64,000 nt of DNA from Candidula unifasciata (taxonomy: Eukaryota > Mollusca > Gastropoda > Stylommatophora > Geomitridae): the NCBI GenBank assembly GCA_905116865.2, contig CAJHNH020008432.1, positions 496,401 to 560,400 on the forward strand. The letters run 5' to 3'. The translations under genes were made by a program, and so were the position numbers. Positions 11,801-21,337 of this stretch are shown here, one piece after another (position 1 is the first letter of the stretch; each line of letters begins with the position of its first letter). The notes beneath the pieces were generated by a model. The model worked only from the letters and a program-made list of their open reading frames with translations, had not been told where the DNA came from and did no database searches.

Positions 11801-12200
11801 TAGACATGATAAGTCCCTAAGCTGAATGAAGACCCTACCGTATAACATCAGTTAATCTCATAAAACTTTAAAATATAAAAGAGGGAAAATAGGGTCATTT
11901 ACAAAGTTAGCAATGGATACATAGTAATCAACTTCCATTGGGATATCTGCACTATTTTTAATTAAATTAATTTTTCTCCCCCTGAACTTTGTCCTTGGCA
12001 GCTATGTGATTCAGCCATCCTCCATGTGGGCAACTCCCAGCAGGCAGCAGTACTTTCTCCATCGCAGCCACAGTGCCCCTAAGATGAGCTCGCCCAGCTT
12101 ACACAATCTGGACAGGAAGAACGGAGTCCTTAAGACCCCTAGCAAAGAAGGCCACTTTGATTCAGTTATCTTCAGCCAGGGCGAAGAAACCGAAACTTGA
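2867..12200 (+). CDS. Slo-family (KCNT/Slo2-like) potassium channel, C-terminal five exons
   Basis: Five exons join in phase: 2867-3055, 8993-9055, 9132-9288, 10727-10811 and 12002-12200. They give 230 residues and a stop at 12198-12200; all earlier exons lie outside the window. Each junction has AG and GT, with strong donors (GTAAGT at 9056 and 10812). What is seen: GEVPFAIYRT in the first exon, LIRSRLQSL in the third, NILSYVITNPSP then GDIIYVIQP across exons 4-5, and a Ser-rich tail ending EETET. In Slo2/KCNT channels the cytoplasmic RCK2 region has the same order: an IPIGIYRT-like strand, a basic linker with LVKNRMKHLGL, then LSYVLINPPP and SDIVYLIR. The inferred role is the gating ring of a Na+/Ca2+-responsive K+ channel at the plasma membrane. 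Intron 1 contains a LINE in antisense. Slo family is fairly sure; the Slo2 subtype is less so, because the pore is not visible. The exon 1 donor (GTTGGT at 3056) is weak but is the one that keeps the frame. Confidence 0.7.
3199..3409 (+). mobile_element. SPIN/Charlie-like hAT MITE, copy 1
   Basis: Begins CAGTGGATCTCAGCCTTCC and ends AAGTTGAAAATCGCTG, so the termini are imperfect inverted repeats of the hAT type. The body has CTAATGCCGCGATC, AGTTCCTCATGTTGTGGCGA and TTTTCGTAGCTACTTC, a word order I know from SPIN/URR1-type hAT elements. A C run (3358-3371) has expanded within it. An 8-bp target duplication is not convincing here. Confidence 0.6.
3420..3811. other. No gene recognised; G runs
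   Basis: A-rich and G-rich low-complexity sequence, including G runs near 3456 and 3800, within intron 1 of the Slo-like gene. Confidence 0.4.
3812..4550. repeat. 31-bp minisatellite, about 23 copies
   Basis: Unit roughly GAGTCTTGTCATATATTGAA followed by AGGAGCATGGG, with base changes between copies. It ends about 60 bp before the 3' end of the LINE at 4614. Confidence 0.9.
4636..5726 (-). pseudogene. LINE RNase H domain and Cys/His tail
   Basis: Minus-strand frames carry IYTDGSAK, KAELSALLMAAQYM, LTDSLSAVQALES and WIPSHCGIKGNESADALAKE. These hold the acidic residues (D, E, D, D) expected of LINE RNase H1-type domains. A second frame (4914-4636) gives FRLRTGHCRLN and a CQC-H-C arrangement, typical of the extreme C-terminus. 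The frame change near 4920 breaks the polypeptide. Confidence 0.85.
5723..7424 (-). pseudogene. LINE reverse transcriptase domain
   Basis: Contiguous RT motifs: APGPDEVSNDMLKHM, SYRPVSLLSCPAKLMERVL, TVFFDMSKAFDKVWKDGL, RAGVPQGSVLSPVLFLIYIN and the active-site box HADDLAVW, where F/YADD is usual. The frame shifts near 6090, then continues with LGVKLDSRLTWKHHI and IRRxLQ-like C-terminal sequence. Function is reverse transcription of the element's RNA at the nicked target. The ADD core is intact, so only the frame breaks clearly inactivate it. Confidence 0.85.
7358..8483 (-). pseudogene. LINE apurinic-type endonuclease domain
   Basis: Two minus-strand frames cover the domain. 8483-7959 has MQWNAEGV, CIQETHLNP and NIYSPPTPP; 7933-7358 has IIGDLNSHSPSWGY, TPDLAFATDD and GGSDHRPV. 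N, E, D-N and D-H catalytic positions of the exonuclease/endonuclease/phosphatase fold are all present. The frame changes at a G run (plus strand 7970-7978), where one extra or missing base would explain the break. Confidence 0.85.
8867..8962. repeat. Perfect palindrome, 44-bp arms, 8-nt loop
   Basis: Left arm 8867-8910, loop 8911-8918 (TTTAGGTG), right arm 8919-8962. The left arm is mainly the 5' end of the minus-strand LINE followed by its T run; the right arm is an inverted copy ending in 12 A. The right arm stops 30 bp before the Slo exon at 8993. Confidence 0.95.
9430..9545 (+). mobile_element. GAA-tailed SINE fragment (family F), copy 1
   Basis: Shares with 31230-31355 the order AAATCAGATTTTG/AAATCCAATGTA, GCAGCC, GTAAAYCACAA, AACCRCCCT and a GAAGAAG tail. 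It looks 5'-degraded. Confidence 0.4.
9748..10040 (+). pseudogene. LINE 3'-end fragment (I/Nimb-like), 5'-truncated
   Basis: Translation gives MYKKLGSVDLELCPCGQTPQ, then NTEYVLLTWSLP and WKTLVALQIPWRSVTF. This aligns in style with the C-terminus of the LINE at 4614-8908 (RLRTGHCRL, then CQC and EHVLQDCPL). It ends in AAAAGAAGAAGAAATG, the same kind of GAA tail. It lies in a Slo-gene intron in the sense orientation. Confidence 0.6.
10178..10475 (-). mobile_element. tRNA-derived SINE (family B type)
   Basis: On the minus strand the 5' end has an A-box-like TTAGCGCAGTCAATAGG and a B-box-like GGTGTTCGAAACC. A body with GGTACCCATTTCC (plus strand) links it to the other family-B copies. The intact-looking promoter boxes could be mistaken for a tRNA gene, but no cloverleaf closes. 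Confidence 0.6.
10862..11115. repeat. 21-bp minisatellite
   Basis: About a dozen imperfect units of the type ATAGTTACTATTGCATCTAT, directly after the donor of the Slo exon at 10727-10811. It generates long but meaningless frames on both strands. Confidence 0.8.
11170..12001. other. Intron sequence, no gene; C/A homopolymers at 11609-11648
   Basis: Pyrimidine-rich sequence, then a run of 14 C followed by about 26 A. Near 11740-11800, ATTACATAGCGGTGCCCCAATC resembles 48499-48520, a shared repeat tail. Confidence 0.4.
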
Positions 12201-12224
12201 GTGGAAACCCTGTGCCTTCTGCTT

Positions 12225-12510
12225 GTAATTAATAGCTCTATAGTCCTACTGCCTCCTCCCCCCCACCCCCACACCCACCACCAACAAGCATGAGATGAAT
12301 CTCAACTAATTTGGGATGTTTCCTTCCAAGTAGGAGGTCATCTGCCTGAGAGGCGAGGAACCAACAGTCTACTTTCAAATAAACCAAATCTGTCAAACAG
12401 ATGTACACAACTCAAGTTCTGAAACAAGATTAAAGTCCGGAAGTGGGCGAACAACCAGAACTTTCCACCGAATGTACAGCCGGTGAATGCGAAGAGGAAG
12501 AAGATAGATG
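12225..12510 (+). mobile_element. SINE family A, copy in the Slo 3' flank
   Basis: Contains CATCTGCCTGAGAGG, CCAACAGTCTAC, AACAACCAGAACTTTCCACC and a GAAGAGGAAGAAG tail, the family-A order. It brings an AATAAA at 12378-12383, the nearest good polyadenylation hexamer after the Slo-like stop codon. Confidence 0.65.
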
Positions 12511-12774
12511 TCGAATCAATTTCATGATGGATCGAGGAGTAAAATTAGGACCGTAGAGATAAACCAACAGAAACAGACTTAGACAATGATATTGCTTTCT
12601 TTATACCATTCCATTTAGAAAATTAACTGAGTCAAAAAAAAAAAAAAAAACCTGAAGAATCACGTGTCTGTCATATGGTGCAAATATTGTAGCTCTTTTG
12701 TAAACAGACACAATGGAATTGTACCACGTAGAAACAATTCATACAAATACAACTAAAATGAATCTACTATGAAA

Positions 12775-13240
12775 CATGTGAAATGGGATGGCGATGAGAA
12801 ATGAATAAATCTAATGTTTTGGTGAAACTTGACGTTGATGAGAAGAAAGAAAATCAAATGTGATAGTGATATATGAAACGGTTGAGAATAAATGTAAAAA
12901 CTAATGTGATGGTGAAACACGAGGGCTTTAGAAAGAGATAAAAACAATATATGATGTGGTGGTGAAGCATGAGGGCAGCAAAAAGAGATTAAAAAAAAAA
13001 AAAGACTCACAGAATGTGATGGTGAAACATGAGGGCGACAGAAAGACATGAAAGAAAATCAATATTATGTGATGGTGAAATATGAAGGCGATAGAAAGTG
13101 ATGAAAAAAAAAATATAATGTGATAATGAAACATGAGGGCGAAATAAATAAATAAAACAAAAATCTAACGTGATGGTGAAACATGAGGGCGATAGAAAGA
13201 GATGAATAAAATGTTTATGTGATGGTACGTAATGAGAAGA
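12775..13240. repeat. About 58-bp minisatellite
   Basis: About eight degenerate units built on ATGTGATGGTGAAACATGAG followed by GGCGATAGAAAGAGATGAA. The minus-strand frames over it (repeated SFFF and HHH residues) are repeat artefacts. Confidence 0.85.
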
Positions 13241-13249
13241 GATGAAGAA

Positions 13250-14360
13250 AAAAGCCTGGCAACAGAACCTGCTTTTATACCTCCATGGCATATTGAGCCT
13301 ATGTAAGAAAGTGATGTTTTCTACGTTATGTTTTGATCATTTAGATGCAGATAAACGAGATGAAAACCATCTCTACAAAATTAGCCTTGACTGAAAGGAT
13401 TTGTAATGTATGCTGGGTAATTCCAGACTATCAGCATTCAACAGATATACGTATATTTCCAGTACGTATATATTTAGTTATATTTGCCAACAGCATCTCT
13501 ATTTTGATTTTGTCGTGTTCTAATGTTTTACTGCCACAATTTGCATTACATATCTAACGTCTTCTGTATTTTTGAGCTGCTGTTGTTAATGCATTTTGAT
13601 TGATGTTGCCTGTCCGTTCACTCTATTGATATGTATATATGTATTTTTTTTTAAAAGTTTTCAATCATTTGTATTTGTATAATAAAAGTCATTTGGTAAA
13701 TTATTCGTTCATGACGCTAGAGAAACTTGTGTAGCACTAGAAAATTTAGCATCCAGCAATCATTTACTCATTCAATTCTTTCAGTCTTTGATGGTCTTCT
13801 ATTGAAACTCAGTCCGTTCAAGCGGCTGCTACTTGAAGCTAATACATGTTGCGTCTAAAACGAGTTTCAAAGACTGGTGGATACAAAGAGTTAAACATTT
13901 GGGATACTGTCTATTACAGGAAACAAAAGGGGAGGGGGAAGGGGGATCTTGGGTCTCAAGCTTGAGGATTTAGGACTGCAAGTCGCAGTGCCTATAGACT
14001 AGGTAGGTTAGAACTTTTTGTTGCTGTTGTTGCTTCCGACAGAAAACAACCCATGGCCTTACCAATTATTGGAACCTGGGTCTCCCGAATAAGAGCATAG
14101 CACCAATTTGTCTGTTAGTTTAGATTATCGTCATCGCACATCGAACCATTCAGTCCATAAGTGCTCAGATCCCCTCTTCGGTATCTCTCTCATCGTATAG
14201 TGGCTTATGACACCAGTTCCTTGTTGGTTTAATATTCTTCTTTGGGCTCCTGTGTAGCGCTCTTGTCTGCCTCCCCCCCCCACCCTTTTTTTGATATTAT
14301 GTCAGTGTAGTCTCGGCAGTGTTGCAGAGTCACAATCATTACTTGATTAGTTTAATCGAT
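13250..14360. other. No gene recognised
   Basis: Intergenic between the Slo-like and DCUN1D genes. 13920-14100 has scattered SINE-like words (AGTCGCAGTGCCTATAG, GGAACCTGGGTCTCCCG), suggesting an old tRNA-derived SINE, but I cannot delimit it. Confidence 0.35.
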
Positions 14361-14364
14361 CTGG

Positions 14365-14690
14365 CTCACTGAGGGCATTCAGTATATCAGCCTGTTCATT
14401 GCTCCTCAGTTTTCCACGTGAGCATCCCTTGCAAGTCTGTCAGCACGTTCATTGCCCTTTACACCAAAATTCCCAGGAACAAATATGAAATCTGATTTTT
14501 GTCAGCTTAGATATATTCAGGGACTCCACCCATTGTCTTTGTACGCAACACTGATTTGTATGGAGGTTACTTGACTGCATACTAAAGTGCAAACATTTTG
14601 ACCATCCTTCGTATACATATTTAGGTAATTTACTCCTTCAGTGCAACCTAAAAACTTGATGTTGTGGCAGGGCATACCAGACTCTTACTT
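14365..14690 (-). pseudogene. LINE RNase H fragment
   Basis: Minus-strand translation gives FVPGNFGVKGNERADRLAR-like sequence (in degraded frames), the GNERAD block of LINE RNase H. Too decayed for a full domain. Confidence 0.45.
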
Positions 14691-15880
14691 AGCCTTTGAC
14701 TTTGTTGGCAGCTGCTCTAGGATGGAAGCTCAGAAAGATGGACGTACAGAACACTGCTCTTCTGATCTGATAGCTTAGCAGCATGCTTTGTTGCAAATGT
14801 ACTGATGTTACCTTTTCTTTGGAGTAAAAAAGGCAGGATGAGAGAGGGCTCATGTTGCATGGGCAAAGCATCACCTATACAATTTTGTCCACGCTTTATG
14901 TTGTTGTGGTGGGGAGGGGGGGGGGGGGGGGGGGGCTAACCATTGAAAGTGTGGTTTCCATTTCTTCTTACAAGTAATGAGGCACAAAACATGTGAAAAG
15001 ATGCATATACAGGGTATGTATCATCAGCGCTGTACGGACTGGGCTTATGGATATTGACTAATCGCTGACGCTAACACGATTGCGTGACATTGAAGTAAAG
15101 CATGGTGAAGCACGTCTATGCCGCCTTCGAGGCCGAGATAGGAGACAAAACCAACCTCTCATAAAAACAGTTAGTTGAAATATCCTGAAGTGGTTGCTGC
15201 ATCAGAGGAACTAAGCACGCAAGGGAATGCTTAATGTGAAGTAACGTCGACTGTGATAACATAGCATGAACGGTTAGTGCTCCATTCCCTTGCCAAAATC
15301 AACACAAAATAGCCTGCTGCCAAATTGCTTGCAGTCTGAATCAAACCAGGTATTTCCGAATTACGAAGTGCGTTTGCAACAGCTGAGCATCAGTTGTTGA
15401 TTTGTCTGCCTACCATCATCATTCAGTGCCTTGCCGACTGTCGTCGATGATCATGCCACTTGTAACAATCTGCGATCTTCAACATCATGTCACACCCCCC
15501 CCCCCCCAATGCCATGTCAAAAGGCTGTTAAGAATTGTCTGTCTTTGCTTTCTTCTATTAGCACCCCCACCCCCCACCCAAACAGATCTTTCGTGGTCAC
15601 AGCATGTTAAAGTTTCCCTTTTCTCATAACATGACATACACACAAATGACGACTGTCTCTTTCAGATATCTGTGATAAGTTGTCTTCAGGCCCTCACCTC
15701 TTTAAAAAAAAATATATATAGATTGCCGGCTTTGGCTGTCAAATGAATTCTGATGATTCTTCCTTAAAACCACATTTCAGAGGTCTGGATAAATTTGTTT
15801 GGCTTGCTGAATAACTGTCCAGGATTCCAGCCATATGTTAAAACTGATTCTCTATAGCATGCGAGAATTCCTTTTCCAGC
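14691..15880. other. No gene recognised; G/C runs
   Basis: Holds a run of about 22 G (14914-14935), a 14-C run near 15487 and other C runs near 15570. No conserved protein was recognised. Confidence 0.4.
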
Positions 15881-16093
15881 ATGGAGGTTGTAGCACAGTA
15901 CAACACTATTAGACTGGACGGTTTTGCACCGCTTGATGGTGAATTGATGTATGACAAGCTAGATGTTGTGAAAGCCCTTTGGGAGCGAGTGAACAATGTG
16001 GAGGCACACATAAATTATTACGGTCTGAGTAGAATGGTGCTGCAAGAAGTTACCAGGGAAAGGCGAGAGGGATATACATCAGACATTTACTAG
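15881..16093 (+). CDS. Short unrecognised ORF, possibly an exon or TE fragment
   Basis: Seventy codons from ATG 15881 to TAG 16091-16093, preceded by CTTTTCCAG at 15872-15880, which would serve as a splice acceptor. Residues include LDGFAPLDGELMYDKLDVV and LSRMVLQEVTRERREG. I do not recognise the family. Its composition is protein-like (balanced charges, no repeats), unlike most short frames here. It could be an isolated exon, a transposon scrap or chance. No partner exon was found nearby. Confidence 0.2.
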   Translation: MEVVAQYNTIRLDGFAPLDGELMYDKLDVVKALWERVNNVEAHINYYGLSRMVLQEVTRERREGYTSDIY

Positions 16094-16292
16094 TACCGTC
16101 GGAACTAGAACTCCTAGCTTGCTTCTGAAGATAGGGAGTGTCCTCAGTGCTACGATGTCGATCATAATTCAACATTTACCTGTAAAGAAACCAACCACTC
16201 AGGGAGAAGAAGACCCAAACAAAGACCCTCTGTATTCACCCAATGGTGCCACACCCTTACGCCACTCTCCACCTCTCTTATGTCTTTAACAT

Positions 16293-16297
16293 TTTTT

Positions 16298-16328
<31 letters not shown>

Positions 16329-16340
16329 ACCCAAAAAAAA
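16293..16340. repeat. C homopolymer then A run
   Basis: About 30 C with one A interruption followed by nine A; on the minus strand it creates a spurious poly-Gly frame. Confidence 0.9.
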
Positions 16341-16524
16341 AATCGCAAATATTTTCAACAAGAACTTGGAGAAAAACATAAAACATAATTCAAAATTCAA
16401 ATGAGAAATTGAAATACTCATAGTGCCGAAAATCATGATTATTACAAGTACAAATGTACTTAATTTCAAAACTATTTGACACCCCCATCCCTTCCCCTTT
16501 TCCTTACGACCCTTTTCCCAATAG

Positions 16525-17036
16525 CAGTGTTGCCACTTTTCTTTGACAAAAACATCCAAAACGGAGTAAAAAAATATCTATACACATCTAAATTTGCGTG
16601 GAAAACATCTAGAAAAAAAAACTTCAAAATGGAAAGGGTCACAAATTACACAGCAATTGATATCTTACCCTATAGAATCATGTCCTCATCTTTACTGAAG
16701 TCTGCCTTACAAGATCCACAGGATAAACTTAGCTTGGATGATGAAGGTGAATCTTCATATCCAAAATGACTCTGGTAGGCTTTAGCTGTTCCAATTTCTT
16801 ATAATACCCAATCAGGAAGCTGATAAAAGGAATAACCTTTTCCTACTCTTATCAGGTCGAATTTTATTGTCAAGATAGCATTTAATTTCATCCTGTTTCT
16901 TAGGTTAGATTTGATAAATTCACTCCAAATGAAAAACTTCTAGAAAAACATCTACCATTTAAACGTCAAAAACGCCATCTAAATGCAAGGGAAAACATCT
17001 AAATCTGGATGTTAAACATCCAAAGTGACAACACTG
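16525..17036. mobile_element. hAT-type MITE, 512 bp, with TSD
   Basis: Termini are CAGTGTTGCCACTTT and AAAGTGACAACACTG, inverted repeats matching at 14 of 15. Flanks CCCAATAG (16517-16524) and CCCAATAT (17037-17044) match at 7 of 8, as expected for the 8-bp hAT target duplication. Interior A-rich, with repeated ACATCTA words; no transposase. Confidence 0.8.
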
Positions 17037-17044
17037 CCCAATAT

Positions 17045-17820
17045 AATGAAAAGAGATGAATGACAGCAATATAATCCTATTAGGGACTGGCTAATAAACC
17101 GCCCAATGAAAACCAAAGACATAAACAACAACAAGTATGACGCGCATGACTGTCCTCAGGTTTCACTTCCGGGAGTTGACATCTGCTGGAAGAGGCAGGT
17201 CTGGTATTCTTCTTCTCTATTTTTCTTCTGCCACTCACCTTATCCAAGTTTATGGGGCAGATGAAAAGATCTTCTGTGAGCTCTTTCTTCTATTGCCTGT
17301 TTAAGTTGGCCTTTATTTAATGCTATTCCTGATGCTGTCGTTCCATATTTTGCATGCTCTTCTCTTTGCTATAAACATTGCTCTTACCTCTGTGTTTACC
17401 ATTTCTCAAGTAAAATCAGGAAGATGCAATTTATGTTTATTGGCAGACAAGGGTAACTTGTAGTTTTGCATCCTTAACTAGCCGGATCATATCTATGATT
17501 GATGATATTATTATACATCTTTGAAGTAAAGATATATACTTACATTTGTAATAACCTTTTTTGATTGACTATTGTTAAATGGAAAACAAAACAGTTTGTT
17601 GTAGTAAAGTAGGCGGGGGTTATAATGGAGAGGTTCAACTTCTTGCACCGGGTTTTATCCCATATGGCTCGATCTCTCCTGTGTAATAAAAATAATCAAA
17701 AACAAATCATTTTATACTTTGCAGATTAATTCAAACTAAAAGCATTATATAAATGGTATAAGTTAAATATGGGCGTTGAGGGAGCAGTGGAAAAGTAAAT
17801 GAGAATAGAGAACGAGTGGC
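17045..17820. other. No gene recognised
   Basis: AT-rich intergenic sequence. GGGTTTTATCCCATATGGCT near 17650 resembles 28658-28680, suggesting a shared unidentified repeat. Confidence 0.35.
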
Positions 17821-17824
17821 TGAA

Positions 17825-18680
17825 TTGTGTATGCACTCAGATCTTCTAATTGGAAGCCTCATCTTTGCTCATAAGATTCATAAACCAGGTTGGCACTCAC
17901 CAGATAGTATGACAGGGATAAATAGACAAACTAATATAGAAGCTTTTTGATCCATGTCCAAGCATGCATAGGAGCAGATGGTGAAACCGACATTGACTAG
18001 GCGGAGAACACACAGTTGGAATATTATGGCAGCCATGAAATATCCTTATGGGGCTCAGTTCTTTTAAAAAAATGCCAGCTCCGTATAACGAAACAAATAC
18101 TCTAACAGGGTCTCAGCGATATGTTACTTGCGGACCTGTTTTTTTTACTTTGCCTCACTGCCGACCGTATCCCCTGTGCCGCTACGCACGGCGCAGATAG
18201 GGGCTAAACTAGATGGCTGGGACTCACGAGCAGCAGCTACCACATCTCCTGCAACTTCCTCCAATTAATTTGCTCGTGGGTCCCAGGCACCTAGTTTAGC
18301 CCCCCATCCGTGCGTAGCGGCGCGGAGATTCGCTCGGCGATGAGTTTAATTGCGTTTTGCGCATGCTATTATCGTCTGCTACTATCATCTGCAGAAACGC
18401 TCAAAATTGTCAACGGTCGCTATTATTGTCTGCTACTATCGTCTGCAATGTTGCATCCCTTGAAATTGTCAAGTAATTCTAGTTTTGCCGCGATTTGTTC
18501 CTTGGCAGAAAGTCCACATTTTACATATGCCTGAGCCCCGTTAGGATATTTTATGGCCGCCATAATATGGGGTCGAAGTTTGGAGGAGAGCCAAGATTTC
18601 TATTTCGCTGATGATGTTGTTGTGCTAAGTGAAAACAACAGTGATGTGCACAGAAAAACAGATGATTAGGCAAATATAGC
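17825..18680 (+). pseudogene. LINE RT fragment, copy 1, split by a foldback MITE
   Basis: 17825-18010 and 18580-18680 together parallel 19020-19330: both contain CATCTTTGCTCATAAGATTC, CACTCACCAGATAGTATGAC and then a frame reading FADDVVVLSENNSDVHRKTD, the catalytic ADD box of a LINE RT. The MITE at 18021-18568 lies between the halves, showing the order of insertion. Confidence 0.55.
18021..18568. mobile_element. Foldback MITE, copy 1
   Basis: Outer ends ATATTATGGCAGCCATGAAA and TTTTATGGCCGCCATAATAT are inverted. Inner arms also fold: GGGGCTAAACTAGATGGCTG at 18200 pairs with CACCTAGTTTAGCCCC near 18288. Related to 26157-26594, 28999-29390 and 30206-30670, sharing the GGGCCT/CAG and CTAAACTAGATGRCTK words. 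Confidence 0.75.
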
Positions 18681-18811
18681 ATAATGGTAAATAAAAACAG
18701 AGAACGGCTTGCTGAAGTCTGGGCATCCTTGCAACAGCGACCCTAGGGGATGCAATTTATTGTGAGTTAACATTACTACAAGGGCAGATCCCAGAGACCC
18801 TAATCCATTGT

Positions 18812-18936
18812 TTGAGTAAGTTCACATAATACTAATATTCTTTTATATTTAATATTGTTTGAAATTAGGGCTAAATCAAACCTTGCTCTAATCTCAAACT
18901 ATATTAAATATGAAAGAATATTATCATTACGTGAAT
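18812..18936. repeat. Imperfect inverted repeat, about 55-bp arms
   Basis: TTCACATAATACTAATATTC (from 18821) pairs with GAATATTATCATTACGTGAA (to 18935), continuing inward through TATTTAATAT and AAATTAGGGC/GCTCTAATCT. It could be a small AT-rich MITE; no TSD was established. Confidence 0.65.
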
Positions 18937-19019
18937 GTACACAAAGAATGGATATTCTCCCTTTCACTTGCTGTAAACAATCATTGATTGTGTCCCCATG
19001 AGGGCCGCTGTTGCAAGAA

Positions 19020-19396
19020 TTTGCAGAATTCTGTGTGCATTCAGATCTACTAACTGCAGGCCCCATCTTTGCTCATAAGATTCATAAAGTAACTTGTCAC
19101 TCACCAGATAGTATGACAGGAAACAAATAGACCACCTGTGTATAAAAAACAAATACAGAAGCTCTTTGGATGTCCAAAGCAGATGTGCGCGGTGAAACTT
19201 GCATTGTATTGGTGGAGAACAGTGTTGGAGGATCTCTGTTTTGCTGATGATATTGTTCTGCTTAGTAAAAACAACGATGATGTTCAAAGAAAAACAGATG
19301 ATTTAGCAAATCTAGCACCAAAACAAAAGTTGGACTACACATAAGTCATAAAAAGACACACACATGCATATATATATATATATACATATATACACA

Positions 19397-19473
<77 letters not shown>

Positions 19474-19800
19474 TGAAGAAACCAATAATAGATCAAGCAG
19501 ATGTAACACTAGAGACAAAAGGAATTCAAGTAACAGATCAGTTTTCTTATTTAGATAGTAATTTTGATAGTAAAGGAAATAACACTTAAGAGATTATGAC
19601 ATGCACTGGCAAGGCATCAGCAGCTTGAATTAGCCTGAACAAAATATGAAACTCTAAATTGTATAAACTAAGTTACGTGTTTTCAGTTCTGATGTTATTT
19701 CAATTTCAACATATACCAGTGAAATTTGGAGAACCACTAGAGAAGTAGAACAAAAGTTAATTGCATTTAAAAAACAAATGCCATAGGTGAATGTTCCAGA
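19020..19800 (+). pseudogene. LINE RT fragment, copy 2, split by microsatellite
   Basis: Reads LCFADDIVLLSKNNDDVQRK then, after the TA/CA tract at 19360-19475, KPIIDQADVTLETKGIQVTD, FSYLDSNFDSKGNN and LSYVFSVL. This is the usual RT order of ADD box, thumb and connection. Stops after 19585 show it is dead. Confidence 0.6.
19360..19475. repeat. (TA)n-(CA)n-(TA)n microsatellite
   Basis: Compound tract with a central (CA) run of about 45 bp, flanked by TA runs, inside the LINE fragment. Confidence 0.95.
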
Positions 19801-19819
19801 AGTTCTTACAATAGATGGT

Positions 19820-20481
19820 TAATTTTCTCCTTCGTTAACCGAGCCGTATGTGGTCTAGCATCGCCACGAAGGAGCAGAACTCCTCTAGTCAGCAGACTGG
19901 ACATTTTCTTCAAATTGCATCATGAAGCATTGATAGAACTTAACAGTATGAATCAGCATTCACATTGTCACCTATTCTTTATTTTTTTTTTCAAATTGGT
20001 AAAAAGCACTTCTTGACAATCCCAGAACACTGTCACCATAACCTTCCCTGCTTATGGTGTAATCCTAAATTGTTCAACACAAGGCAAAGAAGGATGTTTC
20101 CATTGCATTAAAGCACGCTTTGATTCGAGCCATCTTGAGCACACTTTCCTAATTTTCAATTGATCGTGCATTATGTTGAATGCTGAACCATGTGAGCACC
20201 CTATTGCAGCTGCTTCAGAGTCAGCCATTACTCACCAGTCTACTCTAATCATCTCCTCCACTCACTGCACGGATGCGTCTATTGCAGCTCAACAGGACGA
20301 CCAGATTGGACTTCATCAACAGTTTTAGAGCATCCTTGAGAATATATTGTTACCCAGATATGCACTGCTTTATGGGATAAACATTTATCAGCATAAACAG
20401 GAAGTATTTCCTTTTGAATGTCCTTTGCAGGTATCCCTTTTGCCACCCTCCCCCCTCCCCCAAAAAAAACCACATGCACAA
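19820..20481 (-). pseudogene. Mariner-like (Tc1/mariner) transposase remnant
   Basis: Minus-strand frames give KGIPAKDIQKEILPVYADKC, LSHKAVHIWV and VQSGRPVEL. This is the N-terminal HTH region of mariner transposases (the SETMAR-like type). Further along come AAAIGCSHGSAFNIMHDQL, GKVMVTVFWD (around the second catalytic D) and, near 19870, a decayed LLHxDNARPHTA-like stretch. Stops and shifts are frequent. About the first two thirds of a transposase can be traced; it is not functional. Confidence 0.7.
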
Positions 20482-20489
20482 CAGCACAT

Positions 20490-21337
20490 TGTTCTTTGAA
20501 GGTACACTACGTAAGTAAAGTCGCCATTATGTTTCTGTGTTGTGAATGCCCATGCAACACCTACCGCCACCTAACGAACAGAGACATAAATTTCAATGTT
20601 GCTGTCACCTAATGACACCTTAAAAAAACCACCAACTACATTTTCCTGCCATCTCATAACAATTTGTGACTTAATTATTGACTTTCCCTCGTAGGACATT
20701 GCAGAACCAACTCCAGGATTTGTGTATGTGTGTGGATATTGCAGTTTTTCTAGGCAAATTTATGTTCTTTAGTTTGCTAATGCCTACTGAATGGTCAGCT
20801 CTCGTTATTATTTTCACAACCAATGCAATGCGGTCTGCTGCCAGATCATCTGCAGCTGGGGTCAAACCTGGCACTCTTTCTTTACAAAGTGCATTCGCAA
20901 TGACTAAGTACACACGCACGCACCACACACACACACACACAAGGTCCTGTTTAGTATTGGACTTGGGTCACTTATCCCAGAACTAATATAGTATATAGTA
21001 TAAGTACATTATTTTTAATCTTCATGTTTTCACTGAAAGTATGCCATGCACACACGCACACGTGTATGTGTGAACGTGAATGCACACATACATGCGCACA
21101 CACATGAACACACATATATTAGTAGAAATATCAGTAGTTGAACTTTCAACTTTCCTGCAAATGGGTCATTCCATAATTGCTCTACTCCTGTGCCACTGAA
21201 CATCAAATAAGAACAATGACACTTGACCTTGTATAATATTGTACTCGGTTGACTTATCACAAAACTAATGTTGTCTCCAGAATCCCGGCTGTGACCTAGA
21301 GAGAGGGAGACTCTGCTTCCTGGAAGTGGTGGCCAGA
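20490..21337. other. Upstream flank of DCUN1D-like gene; SINE remnant and CA tracts
   Basis: 20770-20900 has GGTCAAACCTGGCAC, a degraded B box, so probably an old tRNA-derived SINE. CA tracts lie near 20920-20940 and 21046-21115. CTCTACTCCTGTGCCACTGA at 21180 resembles 27258-27277. TTGTCTCCAG at 21271-21280 could be the acceptor of the exon carrying the DCUN1D start codon, which would make it exon 2 after a noncoding exon. Confidence 0.4.
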
